Positions 23,494-34,586 are shown, numbered from the stretch's first letter. The stretch: 64,000 nt of DNA from Protopterus annectens (GCF_019279795.1 NC_056737.1:1192188965-1192252964), one strand, 5' to 3'. Made by a program: numbers and translations. Notes: a model not told the origin generated them from the letters alone.

Positions 23494-23975
23494 GACAGGT
23501 ACACCAGAAAGGGTCTGAGGGAGCTGAGAGCATGTCGCACATTCATGACTGACAGTATGCGTGACATTGCGGATGCTATCTGTAATTTCACCGATGTCAT
23601 AGACAGAGGTTGTGGGGACATATTACAGCAGTTCCACAACTACATGTCCATGAGCCAGGGCAATGGTGGACGGTTGCGGCGTCAACGTGGCCGTATGCCA
23701 GCAACAGCAGCAGCTGGCAGTCAGCGCGGATGACAACAGGCCCGCAGACGCCCCCCTAGTGCCTGCAGCAGCCCCAGCAATGCTGGGTCTGTGCTGCCAT
23801 CAGACCACCCCAGGAGACCATGCGCACGTGGCTCTGGACAGTCCCAACAGGGACCTGTGTCCAGTCAATGAACACCTGCTTCTGATGACAGTACCCAGTC
23901 TGGTTTAGTACCGGATACAGTCCGTAGCACCCCTGCCAGGCACAGGTACCGTGTCCGTGGCCACAGACACTGATC

Positions 23976-25480
23976 TGTATGACCTGGCAGGTGCAGTCTG
24001 TGGCTGTCCACAAACTCCGGTATATGGCAGCCATGAGGTGGAACTGTGTGCATGCATACACACATGCGAAATGTTAACACCTAGGGCTACCACATACATG
24101 CACACACTGCATCAACAGTGCTCCACCCTGTACTGCTGTCCCTCACCAACACACATACACATACATGTCAATTGGTGGTATCAGTGGCAGACTCAGGCAT
24201 ACCTAGTTCACACCCTGTACATATGATGAAACTGTGCCACCTCCTGCAATCTCTAACATCAGTGCAGGAACAGGTTAACATGTTGCTGATGCACAGGGTG
24301 ACTACATAGAAGTGTATTAATAGTATCATGTTGGTAACAACAGTGTGCTGATATGATTGTGTGTATATCCCAGCATGCCTGATGCAGTAACTGTATGACT
24401 GTCCTGAATTGTTATCTACACCCATAGTAAGTACCATAGTGTAACAGCTGCACATTTTTACATACTGGTGGTAAGGATGTCAACAGATAGCCACATACAT
24501 AGGTAGCACAGGGGAGAAGGTAATGCAAGTAGTGATATGCAATGATGGACATGTACACTAATGGTGGCATGTTGCCCACAATGACTATGCAATGTGTATG
24601 TTTGCGCATGTTGATATGTGTGCAGTATCAATTTAATTTAAATTAAATTAGATTTAAAATAATTTCAGTTTTACCATGGACATCTGAGCTGTGCATTCCT
24701 GGGTACATGCTTATAGTGCCTGCATATTTGCTCTGTTACCTACTGGAAGTGGTACCCCTTCTTTGTTGTACAATGGATTACTTCCAGCCCTGCTTACTGT
24801 AGCTTTGTTTGCATGCATGTTTGCTTGAGGTTTCCTGGAACACTGATTCCACCTGCAATGCAGATTTACAGAGCTTCTGTGGATTCCTAGTGACATCTGC
24901 ATAGCTTACTATACATATGTCAATGTCTCACTTGACAGAACATCACTGTCTGTCCTGTTCACATGTACATTGCCTGTGACACATTGCATATGACTTACCT
25001 GGCATTTGCCCACGTGTGCAGACATAAATGCCAGCGCTATGAAATCAGTAGCAGTACACCCACACATACTCACCTTCAGTATGTTGTTCCCCATTGGCCC
25101 TATGTGTTGGTAATCACCATGGCAATCACACTACTATGGTAGCATGTGCAAAGGTAACTTGTGAATCACCTCTATGGTCCAGTTGTGGAATATGTGAGTC
25201 ATATGGCAATGTCACAGCTTCCACATGCATGCAGTTAACCCTCTCCCCTGGCCAGGAATGTACAACACATGTGTGAGATGCAACCACATAGCCAATCTGG
25301 GGACTGAGCACTCTGAACCCAGTACTGGCATACCCTGTTAGGTGGCATGACATACTACAGTGACTACAATACCAGTCTGACATAGACCTGCACTGACAGC
25401 AATCCAAACACATGAACACACTGGGGCATACTTGGAGCCTCAGAATAGCATCCTGCCTGAGCATCACACACCTCCGTAGC
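23976..25480. other. no gene recognised
   Basis: TG/CA-rich decayed sequence without a credible coding frame. A small AT-rich patch with a palindrome-like 'aatttaatttaaattaaatt' is at about 24629-24648. Confidence 0.5.
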
Positions 25481-25539
25481 TGGCACACAGGCATATGTTA
25501 AGTCGGAACAGAGCACATGCCACACATGACACACACATC

Positions 25540-26740
25540 CTGTGTGCCAAACACTCACAGCCTGTAGGGCTACACAACACACCTGCTACAGATGTGTCAG
25601 GTACCTCTCTTGGCCAGTGCAGTGGGGTCCCGCTCAACAGGCTGTACATGGTGAAGGTCACAGTGATATGCCCATGGGGCACTATGGTCCACCACATAAC
25701 ACATGCATACAGGTCAGTCAGAGGCATGGACACATATGACTCAGTCATTGTCCATGCCACTATGGATGACCTGAGACGTACCTCCCTGGACTACATGATA
25801 GGGAACATAGAAGGGCTCTCTCAACATGTGGCATGGGCTGGTATGAGCCTGACCTTGGTTGCCATCATACCCTCACCAGGTATGCTACCACAATATGTAG
25901 GAAGGGTGTTCTATGTCTACATTTTGCTCAATCTCCAATGTCATTCATAGGGTATCCAATGCCTGTCAGCGTGTGCTTACATGCTAGGGAAGCCACAATG
26001 ATTTGCGAGGGGCAGCTTGCATGTGTCACCCATGGGCCATTGTATATTGGCGAAGCCTCGTGATACACACATAGTGCCTTTTGATGCAGGGCTCAGATTA
26101 CATAGCCACCTCCTCGGGTATCACACGGGATAGGACACTAACAGTAATGCTACACAACACCAGCAGTGTACACCGCAAGATGCATGCACTGGACACTGTC
26201 CTCAGCACGGTGAACTGCAATATCTGTGCAGTAACAGATTCCTGATTCACAGCTCACAGGTGCAACCCATCACCACCAGGTTATACCTCATACCATGCCT
26301 GTCGTCTACTACACATGCACCACACATGAACAGGGGGGAGGTATCTCAAGGCACCACAGATACACACACCTCCAGGTTGTTGGCACAGCACAAAGCATCA
26401 GGGCCTATCCATGTGCAGCTAACAGTGTGTTGGACTGCCTTCTGGTTCATAGCCTGGCACACACAACCCTCCCATACACAGGAAACCCATCTATCCTCCC
26501 TGACAACACTGGGAATATGATGGTCTCTACATATGTCTTTATATGGCTGGACTGCATCCAACCGAACATTGTGCGTGAGCATTACTGTAGCTACAACACA
26601 CTAGCTGAAAGGTTTCTAGCATGTAGTTACTGAATTGCAGTGGAACAACATGTTACCACTGCCACAACAGGTGGGAACATGCAGCACCTGTTCATCAACT
26701 ACATGTAGACTATATGGCCCAGACCAGATGTGTATCCCCC
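25540..26740 (+). pseudogene. decayed CR1/L2-like LINE: esterase-like ORF1 end + endonuclease start
   Basis: At 25740-26060 scattered frames give 'SVIVHATMDDLRRTSLDYM', 'IGNIEGLSQHV' and 'IIPSPGMLP', resembling the 'VHVGTNDL...ILPSP' blocks of the SGNH/GDSL-type esterase domain known in ORF1 of several CR1/L2 elements. From about 26130 follow 'RKMHALDTVLSTVNCNICAV', 'PPGYTSYHAC' and later 'NTLAERFLAC', the endonuclease of the local CR1 family. No frame is open for long. This piece shows that family members carried an upstream ORF1 next to ORF2. The endonuclease match is good; the esterase match is moderate. Confidence 0.6.
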
Positions 26741-27002
26741 GCTGTTAGGATGATACCATATACAACTCACACTGTATATACACATACCGCATGCAGCCCC
26801 TGCACAGTAAGACACAGTCATAATGTTATGCTGTGCAAATACCATTTATTCACTTGAGGCACGTGTCAGACATGGGAACTATTGAAGGTCACAGGTATAT
26901 ATGTGTATGTGGCACACACATACATCATGTGTGCATTGTCATTGCTGGTTTAAGCAATGTCATGCATTGTTATGAACAACAACCCACACATGTGCATTTT
27001 GT
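26741..27002. other. no gene recognised
   Basis: TG/CA-rich spacer between the CR1 fragment and the tRNA-like tandem array. Confidence 0.4.
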
Positions 27003-27900
27003 GTGACACAAACACATGTGGCAGTTGTGGGTTTCCAAAACATACCTAACTGTGCTCTGACAGTAGTAAGAGACCCAGTAGCGGAGTGCACTATTTGCAT
27101 TACTGGGCGATTTGCCCTGTTTGGCTGTACTTATAGTGTGGTGACATCACCTGTGTTTACTGGGGGAATATGCAGCATCTGGTGTATTGTAGTAGTTGCC
27201 AAAGGAACTGTTCTCTCACACTTGCAATTACACACACCCTACTACCCCCCCCCCCAGTAGCGGAGTGCACTATTTGCATTACTGGGTGATTTGCCCTGTT
27301 TGGCTGTACTAATAGTGTGGTGACATCACCTGTGTTTACTGGGGGAATATGCAGCATCTGGTGTATTGTAGTAGTTTCCAAAATGAACTGTTATCTCACA
27401 CTTGCAATTACACACACCCACTTGCAGGATTCAAACCCCTACCTAACTATGTTATGACACTTGAAAGAGACACATTAGCAGAGCGAGCTATTCGAATTAC
27501 TGGGGGGTTCTTCTGCTCCGGCTGTACTTATGGGGTGCTGACATCATCAGTGTTTGGAAAGGGTAATGTGCATCATGTAGTGTGTTCTCCTAATTGCCAA
27601 AAAGCACATATCTTTCATACAGAATTGCACACACACAAACTCCCCACATCCAAACACACACACTTGCCATTTGCAGGATTCAAACCCCTACCTAACTATG
27701 TTATGACACTTGAGAGAGATGCATTAGCAAAGCATGCTATTTGCATTACTGGGAGATCGGCTCTCTTCTGCTGTACTTATAGGGTGCTGACATCATCTGT
27801 GTTTAGAGGGGGAATATGCAGAAACTGGTGTGTTGTAGTAGTTCCCAACAGGGACAGTTCTCTCACACATATAATTGCACACACCATGCAAGTATCTGTT
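27003..27900 (-). repeat. tandem array of a tRNA-like (SINE-like) unit, four copies
   Basis: Four related units of about 180-250 bp. Units 1 and 2 (starts 27077 and 27256, 179 bp apart) are nearly identical and meet at a poly(C) run. Units 3 and 4 begin near 27426 and 27676. On the minus strand units 3 and 4 carry 'ggggtttgaatcctgcaagt' (B-box-like) preceded about 45 bp earlier by 'tagctcgctctgctaatgtg' (A-box-like). This is the internal Pol III promoter layout of tRNA-derived SINEs. Tandem head-to-tail arrangement is unusual for SINEs. Confidence 0.6.
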
Positions 27901-28194
27901 GCTCTGAAAGTGTTTGTGGTACGTTATTGCCATAGCTTTCCCTATCTCTATGAACAACTTGTGTACTGTGGCAGCTGTATGCATGGGAGTGGGATCCAGT
28001 ACTGTACTTATGTCTCTGTTGTCATTTCACTGTGTGCAGTGGACAGATATCTGTATTGTGGGATTTCCTGTATTAACACAGACACATGCCAGATATGTGT
28101 GTTCAACAGCTGAACTGTGAGATGGCCTATGTGTGTGAGCATGCCCAGTTCACAGTTGATATGGCTTCCTGACTGACACGTCTCATTTATCTAA
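27901..28194. other. spacer with a direct repeat
   Basis: No gene recognised. 'gtgtgtgagcatgcccagt' occurs twice, at about 28131 and 28195; the second copy is at the start of the following CR1 copy. Confidence 0.5.
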
Positions 28195-31170
28195 GTGTGT
28201 GAGCATGCCCAGTGTGTACTTTCCAGAAGTCTTAACCTCAAGATGCACACACTCAAAGCTCTCCTCAGTATGGAGAACATCGATATCTGTGCAGTGACAG
28301 AAACCTGGTTCAAGGCTCCTGAGAGCAACCCTGCGCTACCAGGCTATACCTCATATCATGCTTTTCGACCCCAAAATCCGGGCCAAACCACAAAGGGAGG
28401 GGGAGTGTCCATATTCATGAAAGACACCCACACCTCCAGGTTAGTTTCAACACATGAAGCATCGGAGACCATACAGGTGCAACTAACCATAGGCAAAACT
28501 GCTATACAACTGGTAGCATGTTACAGACCACCCTCCCAATCTCAGGAACCCCATTCAGCTTTCCTGAAGATACTGGAGGATATCAATGTATCACCAAATA
28601 CCATCATAATGGGAGATTTCAACTACCGTAACATAAATTGGGTGCATTATTCTAGCCCTAACACCCTGGCCCAGAGGTTCCTGGAATTCATACATTCAAA
28701 TGCACTGGGACAGCTAGTCACATCTCCCACTAGGGGAGATAATATACTAGATCTGATCATCACAAACATGGGGACAAAATGCTCCACACTGGATGTATAC
28801 CCCTCACTAGTGAGATCTGACCACAAACTAATCACCCTGGATATACATATCCCACCTACATCCCCATCACAAAAGACTATAGTGAAAAACTTCTCAAAAG
28901 CCGACTTCACTCTTCTTAAGACTGAGATGGTATCCTTTAAGCCCACTGTGCCAGTGGGAATCACATCCCACAATGCTGAATCCTTCACAAATGCGTTATA
29001 TGGACATCTCCAAGAATGCATGGATCATGCAATCCCAAATAAATCCAAGACCCTCTCCACCAAGGGCAATTGTCCTGTCTGGTGGACCTCAGCCATAAAC
29101 AAATTGTATAACAAAAGAAGGAAGTTACTGCACGACAGAGCAAAATCCCATAAAGGGAAGGCATCTCTGATCAACACTAGCAGAAAGCTATGTTCCCTCA
29201 TACAAACATCCAAGGCCAACTTTGAGAGGAAACTCGCTAAGGACACTTAAGATAACCACAAGGCCTTCTTCAGCTATGTTAGAAACATGGGTGTAAACCC
29301 TCAAATATGCTCACAGTTAGTTCACAACGACAAATAATACACTGAACCCACAGATATTGCCAACATTCTGGCTGACAGGTTCAGTGCAAATTTCTCACCT
29401 CACTCACCCCCAAAAGATGAATTACTTATCCCAGCTGAATGTAATCTCACTGTCATCTCAGATGTCCAGGTGAGAGCAGCCCTCAGCAAAGCTAAAAACA
29501 CAGCATCAATGGGACCTGATGGTATCCCGGGTTGCGTGCTACGTGAACTCCAAGAGGAGCTTAACCTGCACATAAAATGCTATTTAACCTTAGCCTTACT
29601 ACAGGATATGTACCTGAACACTGGCGTACAGCAACAGTGGTCCCACTCCACAAAGGTGGTACCTCTACAGACCCTGGGAACTACTGCCCCATAAGCTTAA
29701 CCAGCCTGGTCTGCAAAGCTATGGAAAGAATCATTATGGAACTCATAAACAGAGACATTGGGGACCTACAGACACTTGATCCCACCCAGTTCGGCTTTGT
29801 AAAGGACAGATCCTGCCTTTTGAACCTGGTTGATTATTTCAAAACAGTCACTAGAGCCATTGATGAGGTCAAAGCAGTCCATACAGCCTACCTGTACTTA
29901 GCTAAGGCCTTTGAAACAATACCCCACTCAGGCATCATAGCTAAGCTCAGCAGCTTAAATGTAAACCCATATGTCACTAGATGGGTTGCAAACTGGCTAA
30001 AGGACAGAACACATAAAGTCATAATCGCTGGGGCCATGTCAGACTCAAAGACAGTCACAAGTGGTGTCCCACAGGGCTCTGTCCTGGGACCCCTCTTGTT
30101 TGGCATTTATTTCTTAGAAGTTAAATCAAACATGGGAGGGTTGTGGCTGCCGAAGTTCGCAGATGACTGCAAACTAGGCGCCATAGTCGATATACCAGCT
30201 GACACATACATCCTACAGAATGGCCTCACATCAACAGACAACTGGTGCCAGAGTCATGGCCTTAAACTAAATGCCAATAAATGTATAGTCATCCCCTTTG
30301 GGAAAAACAAGGTACCCACAGATTATCACATAGACAGTAACCCACTGAGTATGGACAAAGTAATCAGAGACCTGGGGACTCATGTCGACAGCGACCTCTC
30401 ATTTGACACCCACGTTGCCAAAGTGTTTAGAAAGACATTCTACCTTGCCCACCTTATCATGGAGGGATTCACATCCAGATCAAAGGAGGGCATTGTAACC
30501 CTATACTTCTCCCTTATCAGACCCATGATTGAGTACAATTCCACATTTGGTATGTACCTCACCCGCCACCTGCAGCAGCTGGAGAGACCACAAAAGTACC
30601 TCACCAAGAGGATCAAGGGTCTCCAACATATGTCTTATTCTGCCAGACTAAAGAAACCCCAGCTCTATTCAGTAGCATACCGCCTGCTCAGAGGTGATCT
30701 GTGCCTGCCGTACAAAGCCATGTCCAATCAGGATCTGATGGACATGCTCCACCTCAAGAGATCCAAATCCATCAGAACCACAAGAGCCAAACACTTAAAC
30801 CTAGGCACAAGTATGAATAGAACATGCTGGAGGAATAGGTTCATAACCCAGAGGCTTCCCATGCTCTGGAACAGAATCCCAGTTCATGTTGGGCAGAGCC
30901 CCTCACTGACACTCTTCAAGAGAAACCTTGATGAGTGGATGGGAGATTGTAGGTTTACCCCGGGGGTCACCTCTGAGTCACTACTAGACAGGGGCACAGT
31001 AAACTAATTCATTTATGTAAGGGGATCTTCACTGTGTCACTACTAGACAGAGGCTCAGTATTCTTAATCTATTCTGTACCACTACACAGGGTGGCGAAAG
31101 CCATATCACTATGGCTAGGCTTACAAATGCCTCAGGGCAGATAGCCTAGTACTTAACTATGAAACTATAA
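28195..31170 (+). mobile_element. CR1/L2-like LINE copy, nearly full ORF2
   Basis: The best-preserved member of the local CR1-like family, on the plus strand inside the Harbinger element. It runs from the first endonuclease residues to a 3' untranslated region ending near 31170 ('ctagtacttaactatgaaac'), which matches the minus-strand 3' end of copy 1 at 5080-5160. The ORF1 side is missing, so it is 5' truncated at the ORF2 start. I saw no clear target duplication, as is usual for CR1. Confidence 0.88.
28210..31005 (+). pseudogene. CR1/L2-like ORF2 (endonuclease + reverse transcriptase), lightly broken
   Basis: Endonuclease (28210-28860): 'AVTETWFKAPE', 'GGGVSIFMKDTHTSRL', 'IIMGDFNYRNINW', 'VRSDHKLITLDIHIP'. 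Linker with 'CPVWWTSAINKLYNKRRKLL'. Reverse transcriptase (29470-30300): 'TASMGPDGIPGCVLRELQEE', 'NYCPISLTSLVCKAMERII', 'FGFVKDRSCLLNLVDYF', 'AYLYLAKAFETIPHSG', 'TSGVPQGSVLGPLLFGIY', 'FADDCKLGAIVD'. C-terminus: 'TCWRNRFITQRLPMLWNRIP' and 'LTLFKRNLDEWMGD'. Inactivating changes seen are a TAA near 29248, a TAA near 29336 and a frameshift near 29575. In the A motif the first Asp reads 'LYLAKAF' rather than 'LDLAKAF', a lost catalytic residue. The enzyme is therefore dead. Confidence 0.88.
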
Positions 31171-31255
31171 ACTATGGATGGGGGATCGTAGGTTTGTCCC
31201 AGGGATTACTCCCATGTCACTATTAGACAGAGGCACAGTAAACTAGACCTAGAAC
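31171..31255 (+). repeat. duplicated CR1 3' segment
   Basis: 'gatgggggatcgtaggtttg' and 'agacagaggcacagtaaact' repeat sequence from 30938-31005 of the preceding LINE, and a third partial version ('actactagacagaggctcag') sits at about 31040. Either a second truncated insertion or an internal duplication of the tail. Confidence 0.65.
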
Positions 31256-31559
31256 CTATATGTTGGGATCTGTGGTCCACCACATTTGTGTTTGTGTATG
31301 AACCTCATCTACATTTCACATGTACAGTTCAGTGTTGGACATCAGGTTGTGTTCTTATGGGCCAACTACTTTGTGTGTGAACCTAACAGGCATTATGCTG
31401 TGCCTGCAGGTTTGCCATGGGATAGTTTGCATACAATTGTCAACATCCTGTTTGACTGGCCAAACTTTGTGCCGCATAGTGTACTAGTTCAGTACTTTCA
31501 CAGAGACCTGGTAGTATTAGTGTGATCTTATGAGCCTGACCCAGGTTTCTGTTACAGGT
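31256..31559. other. no gene recognised
   Basis: Spacer between CR1-derived pieces; no coding signal seen. Confidence 0.4.
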
Positions 31560-31930
31560 CAGATATTACCATTCTCCATGCTGGGGTGTGATTGGTCTGC
31601 ATGCATCTTTGTTGGTCTGCATGAATGTTTGTGTTTCCAGCCTTGCCTATTCAAGGCACTGTGGGGGTGACAACAGCCTTTGCCAGTATCCACACAGCCA
31701 GGTGTGCTGGGTGAGTGCCATCCCTGGCAGGTGGTGCATTCCGTCTTGGCCAGCATGTCATCCCAGGCTATCAGACATTTGTTTTCCTGTGACTTGCAGA
31801 AATACTTCTGCCAATTATTGTACTTGGTCTTGTTGTCTTCATGGTGTGGCATCATGCTTGGTGCAGGTGGGATGTTGGCAGGGTCATCATGTTTGCATAT
31901 ACTAGACAGTGTTACATGGCTTAACACATG
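31560..31930 (-). pseudogene. CR1/L2-like inter-ORF / ORF1 fragment
   Basis: The plus strand 'agccttgcctattcaaggca' with 'gacaacagcctttgccagta' matches the inter-ORF block of CR1 copy 1 (7998-8040, same orientation). The minus strand upstream stays open for about 120 codons, with 'TECTTCQGWHSPSTPGC', a Cys/His cluster of the zinc-finger kind found in CR1/L2 ORF1 proteins. It would be the C-terminal end of ORF1. Identification rests on the inter-ORF match; the ORF1 part is inference. Confidence 0.45.
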
Positions 31931-32078
31931 GCAATCTTGCCTCAGCTGGTGCTGCAGGGCTGACTATGTCGGATGCACATACTACACTCCCTGTACATGT
32001 TTGACTGCAGGTTGTGTCATGTTAGGCATCCCTTTTACTATATGAGTGAGTCGGAAAGGGGTATCATTCCCAGGGTTC

Positions 32079-33230
32079 CTACTGAGCCAGTGTATGTGCT
32101 ATGCATTGCCTCTTTGCCAAGGCCAGGGCATACTGGGCATGCCTCCTTCTGCCTACTGGGGCAGGCTCAGGTCGTTCCTCCTCTGAGTCACGCTCTGCCT
32201 GTGATGGCCTTGGCAATGGTGAGGGGCTGTTTGGCCCGGCCCTATGCTGGTCCTGCTGCAGCTGTTTTCGCAAGATCATATTATGTAGCATAGCACATAC
32301 CATGACAATTTGGGTACATGTAGTTGGTGAGTACTGCAAGGCTCCACCAGATGTGTCCAGACACCGGAACCGTGACTTGAGCAGCCCAAACACTCGCTCT
32401 ATTACATTACGTGTTTGTGCGTGTGCCTCATTATGGCATTCCTGTTCAGGTGTGTGTGCATTTCTGATGGGTGTCATCAGCCATGGCTCCAGTGCATAAC
32501 CTGCATCCCCCACTAGGTGTCCATGTGGGATGTCCCCATTGGCAAATGTCTGGTACAGCTGCATCAAATGCCAGATATGGGAATCATGTTAGCTCCCAGG
32601 GCAGCCAGCACACACATTCATTATTATGCCCTGGGCATCACACACGACCTGGCAGTTGATGGAGGTGAAGCCTTTGCGGTTAATGTAGGCCCTGCCCCGC
32701 TCACCGGCTGGTGCTTTGATGCATATGTGCGTGCAGTCTATTGTACTCACTACCTCAGGGTATTCCACTATTTGCTGGAAGAGACGCATATTGCTGGCCA
32801 ATACCTCATGGGCATTGGGGAAATATACATGTTCACTGACATGTGCTGACATGGCATCCACGAACTGGTGCAGTACCCTGGAGGCTGATGCCTGTGATAT
32901 CCCCATCATATCACCAGTTGGTCTCTGGAAGGTACCTGTTGCTAGTATTCTTATGCCAACACATACCTTGGTTTCCACTGGGATGGGTTCCCCTCTGTTG
33001 GTTCTGTGTGTGAGGCATGGCCTGCACAGCTCAACAATTTGCTGCAGGAGGTCTCTGTCCACTCTATAGCACTCTACTATCTCCAGCTCATGTAACCCAT
33101 GGTAGGTGACCATGGGCCTGTACAGTCTTCTCCATCTCCTCACTGTGGGTTGTCTGGCACCATCTGCATTGTCAACACCCTCAGCAAGTAGCCTATGTCT
33201 CCTTATGACAGCTATGGCAGCCCCTAGCAT
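32079..33230 (-). pseudogene. HARBI1-type DDE transposase, one in-frame stop
   Basis: This is the enzyme that would cut and reinsert the element. From the first ATG (33228-33230) the frame has about 383 positions, normal for HARBI1-like proteins, with a single TAA at 32589-32591 and no frameshift. N-terminal region: 'LLQQIVELC', then a helix-turn-helix-like 'MMGISQASASRVLHQFVDAM'. Catalytic residues: Asp165 in 'STIDCTHICIKAP', Asp242 in 'VGDAGYAL' and Glu278 in 'NVIERVFGLLKSRFRCL', a spacing of 35 between the last two. Other family blocks are 'GRAYINRKGFTSINCQ' and 'MLHNM'. The stop falls just after 'CAGCPGS', where the family normally has a 'PGS-HDS' loop. It is the only transposase gene in the 20-kb element and reads inward from its right side. 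Confidence 0.9.
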
Positions 33231-34525
33231 TTCTGCTCTGAGTTCAGCTTTTTCAGTTTTCACTTCTAATAGCTTACTCCTGTCTTGCAGTGTCTCTTGA
33301 GAGAAACATCCTTCACTGCTGTTTGCAGAGTTTTAAGTGCTTGGCTGAGCTACTATTCTGCCTGTGTAATTGCCTGCTTCTAATTGTTTTCACCTGCTAG
33401 CTCCAGCAGTATTCCCTGCTAGCTTCCTACTAAGTCTGTTGCTTCCTTTTTCCTCTCTGTTTCCTCAGGGGGGTGCAATGTGCATACCAGCAGAAACACA
33501 CTCACAGTGGCTTACACGCGCGCACACATGCTTACATGGTTCAGAATCTGCTTATTCGGGTTAAAACGCGCGCACACCAGCGCAAACAGTCTTACAAGTC
33601 TGCCTACAGGCTCCCACATGCTCAGTCTACCTTACACGCGCACACTGCCTTACTCGCGCTTCATGGTGCGCACACTTGCGCATGTATGCCCAGCAAGAAA
33701 CTTTGGTGTAGGCAACAGTATATACCTTCTATTTCTTGACTTTCCCATGCTTATATTGTGGCACGCCTCTTTCCATGATCTGTGTCTGACATCTGTCACA
33801 TTACACTGTCCTCCAATACACTGCATTTCTTTCTGGCATTCCCCCCTGTGATGTCACCTATGTCTTACTCTGTTCCTTCCCCTTATGTAACTCTTACACT
33901 ACTCGGAATGTGATCATTTGCTATGTGACACTGGGATTCAGTATCCTAACACTCATTTACATATGATTGCCTCCTAATGCTTAGTTACATGTCTGACACT
34001 TGGCTTCCCCCCTTAGCAACCACTACACGGTGGCCATCTTGTTTTAGGTCTCCTGGTCCCTGCATTGTAAATCCATGTATTGCATAAAACCCACATTTGT
34101 GGGTTTATAACCTTCATTTTTATGTTTTGTATAGCGCACTCCGTTTGCGCGGGATTGCGCTGGGTTTACACATTGGCGATCGCTGAAAAAAAAAATAATA
34201 TTTTCTTATATTTGCATCAGGGTACCTTGTCAATGGCCACATATTTGTCCATTGGCATGCTGCCTGACTCATATGCACCCTTTATTTGGAGCTGACATGG
34301 CTCCATTGTGTTATTTAAAGAAACGTACTCAGTTGTCAACTGAGTACATTTCTGCAGCTAACACGTCTCTTACACAGGCTGCTTTCTGCTTCGTGGATCG
34401 CTACTCTACCTCATTTACATGCCTTTTGGCTGCAAGTGAGGTATTTAGCATATCCACGCCCAGTCCATGTAAGAGACATTTTAGCTGGTCTCTTACACGG
34501 AATTTCGGGCTGTTCCTGGATTGCG
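33231..34525. other. right subterminal noncoding region
   Basis: No gene recognised. 33510-33680 is dense in 'cttacacgcgcgcac', 'gcgcacaccagcgcaaac' and related GCGC motifs. 34134-34185 has 'gcgcactccgtttgcgcggg' and 'gcgctgggtttaca'. These resemble, in inverse orientation, the left-side patch at 15058-15125. Probable transposase or Myb-protein binding clusters (inference). The transposase promoter should lie here. Confidence 0.55.
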
Positions 34526-34586
34526 AGGCTTGCATGGAGTCTTACACGTCTATTACACTCCGTGCAAGCCTTCATGAATCCTGCCC
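34526..34586. repeat. right terminal inverted repeat with subterminal hairpin
   Basis: It ends 'tgaatcctgccc', the inverse of the left terminus. 'cttgcatggagt' (34529-34540) pairs with 'actccgtgcaag' (34557-34568) around 'cttacacgtctatt', mirroring the hairpin at the left end. Confidence 0.8.

Larger units (their letters stand above)
21888..23975 (+). pseudogene. Harbinger-associated Myb/SANT-like gene 2 (at least three exons, broken)
   Basis: Exon 1 (21884-22298, ATG 21888) follows 'ctctttcag' and encodes 'NPAYSAAEDEETHQSLL', 'ALWQDLVCRVNDIG' and 'NRTYEQVRHHCSDLIRNVR', a close fit to the Myb/SANT-like (Myb_DNA-bind_5 type) fold. It ends 'gtgcag|gtaata' after a frameshift near 22190. Exon 2 (22527-22565, 39 bp) lies between 'ctgtag' and 'gtgagt'. 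Exon 3 starts at 23014 after 'tcctcccacag'. All junctions share phase 1. Exon 3 is hydrophilic and ends in a helical tail ('TFMTDSMRDIADAICNFTDV') and an Arg-rich stretch. An 80-bp palindromic insertion (23420-23493) breaks its frame, and TGA codons near 23732 look like decayed CGA. It is distinct in sequence from gene 1. DNA-binding partner of the transposase is the likely role. Confidence 0.75.
14121..34586. mobile_element. giant PIF/Harbinger-type DNA transposon, 20,466 bp, nested
   Basis: The left end begins GGGCAGGATTCACGAAG and the right end is the inverse of GGGCAGGATTCATGAAG: 12 identical terminal bases, then a diverged extension. It sits inside a 39-bp satellite unit, and removing it with one ATT rebuilds an intact unit. 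It encodes a HARBI1-type DDE transposase (32079-33230, minus) and two Myb/SANT-like genes (15465-17459 and 21888-23975, plus), the gene pair expected of Harbinger. It also holds later arrivals: three or four CR1 pieces, one MITE and tRNA-like repeats. Subtracting these leaves roughly 13-14 kb, still far above the few kb usual for the superfamily. It could instead be two Harbingers fused or nested, using the outermost ends. The coding genes carry stops, so this copy is probably not autonomous now. Confidence 0.85.
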
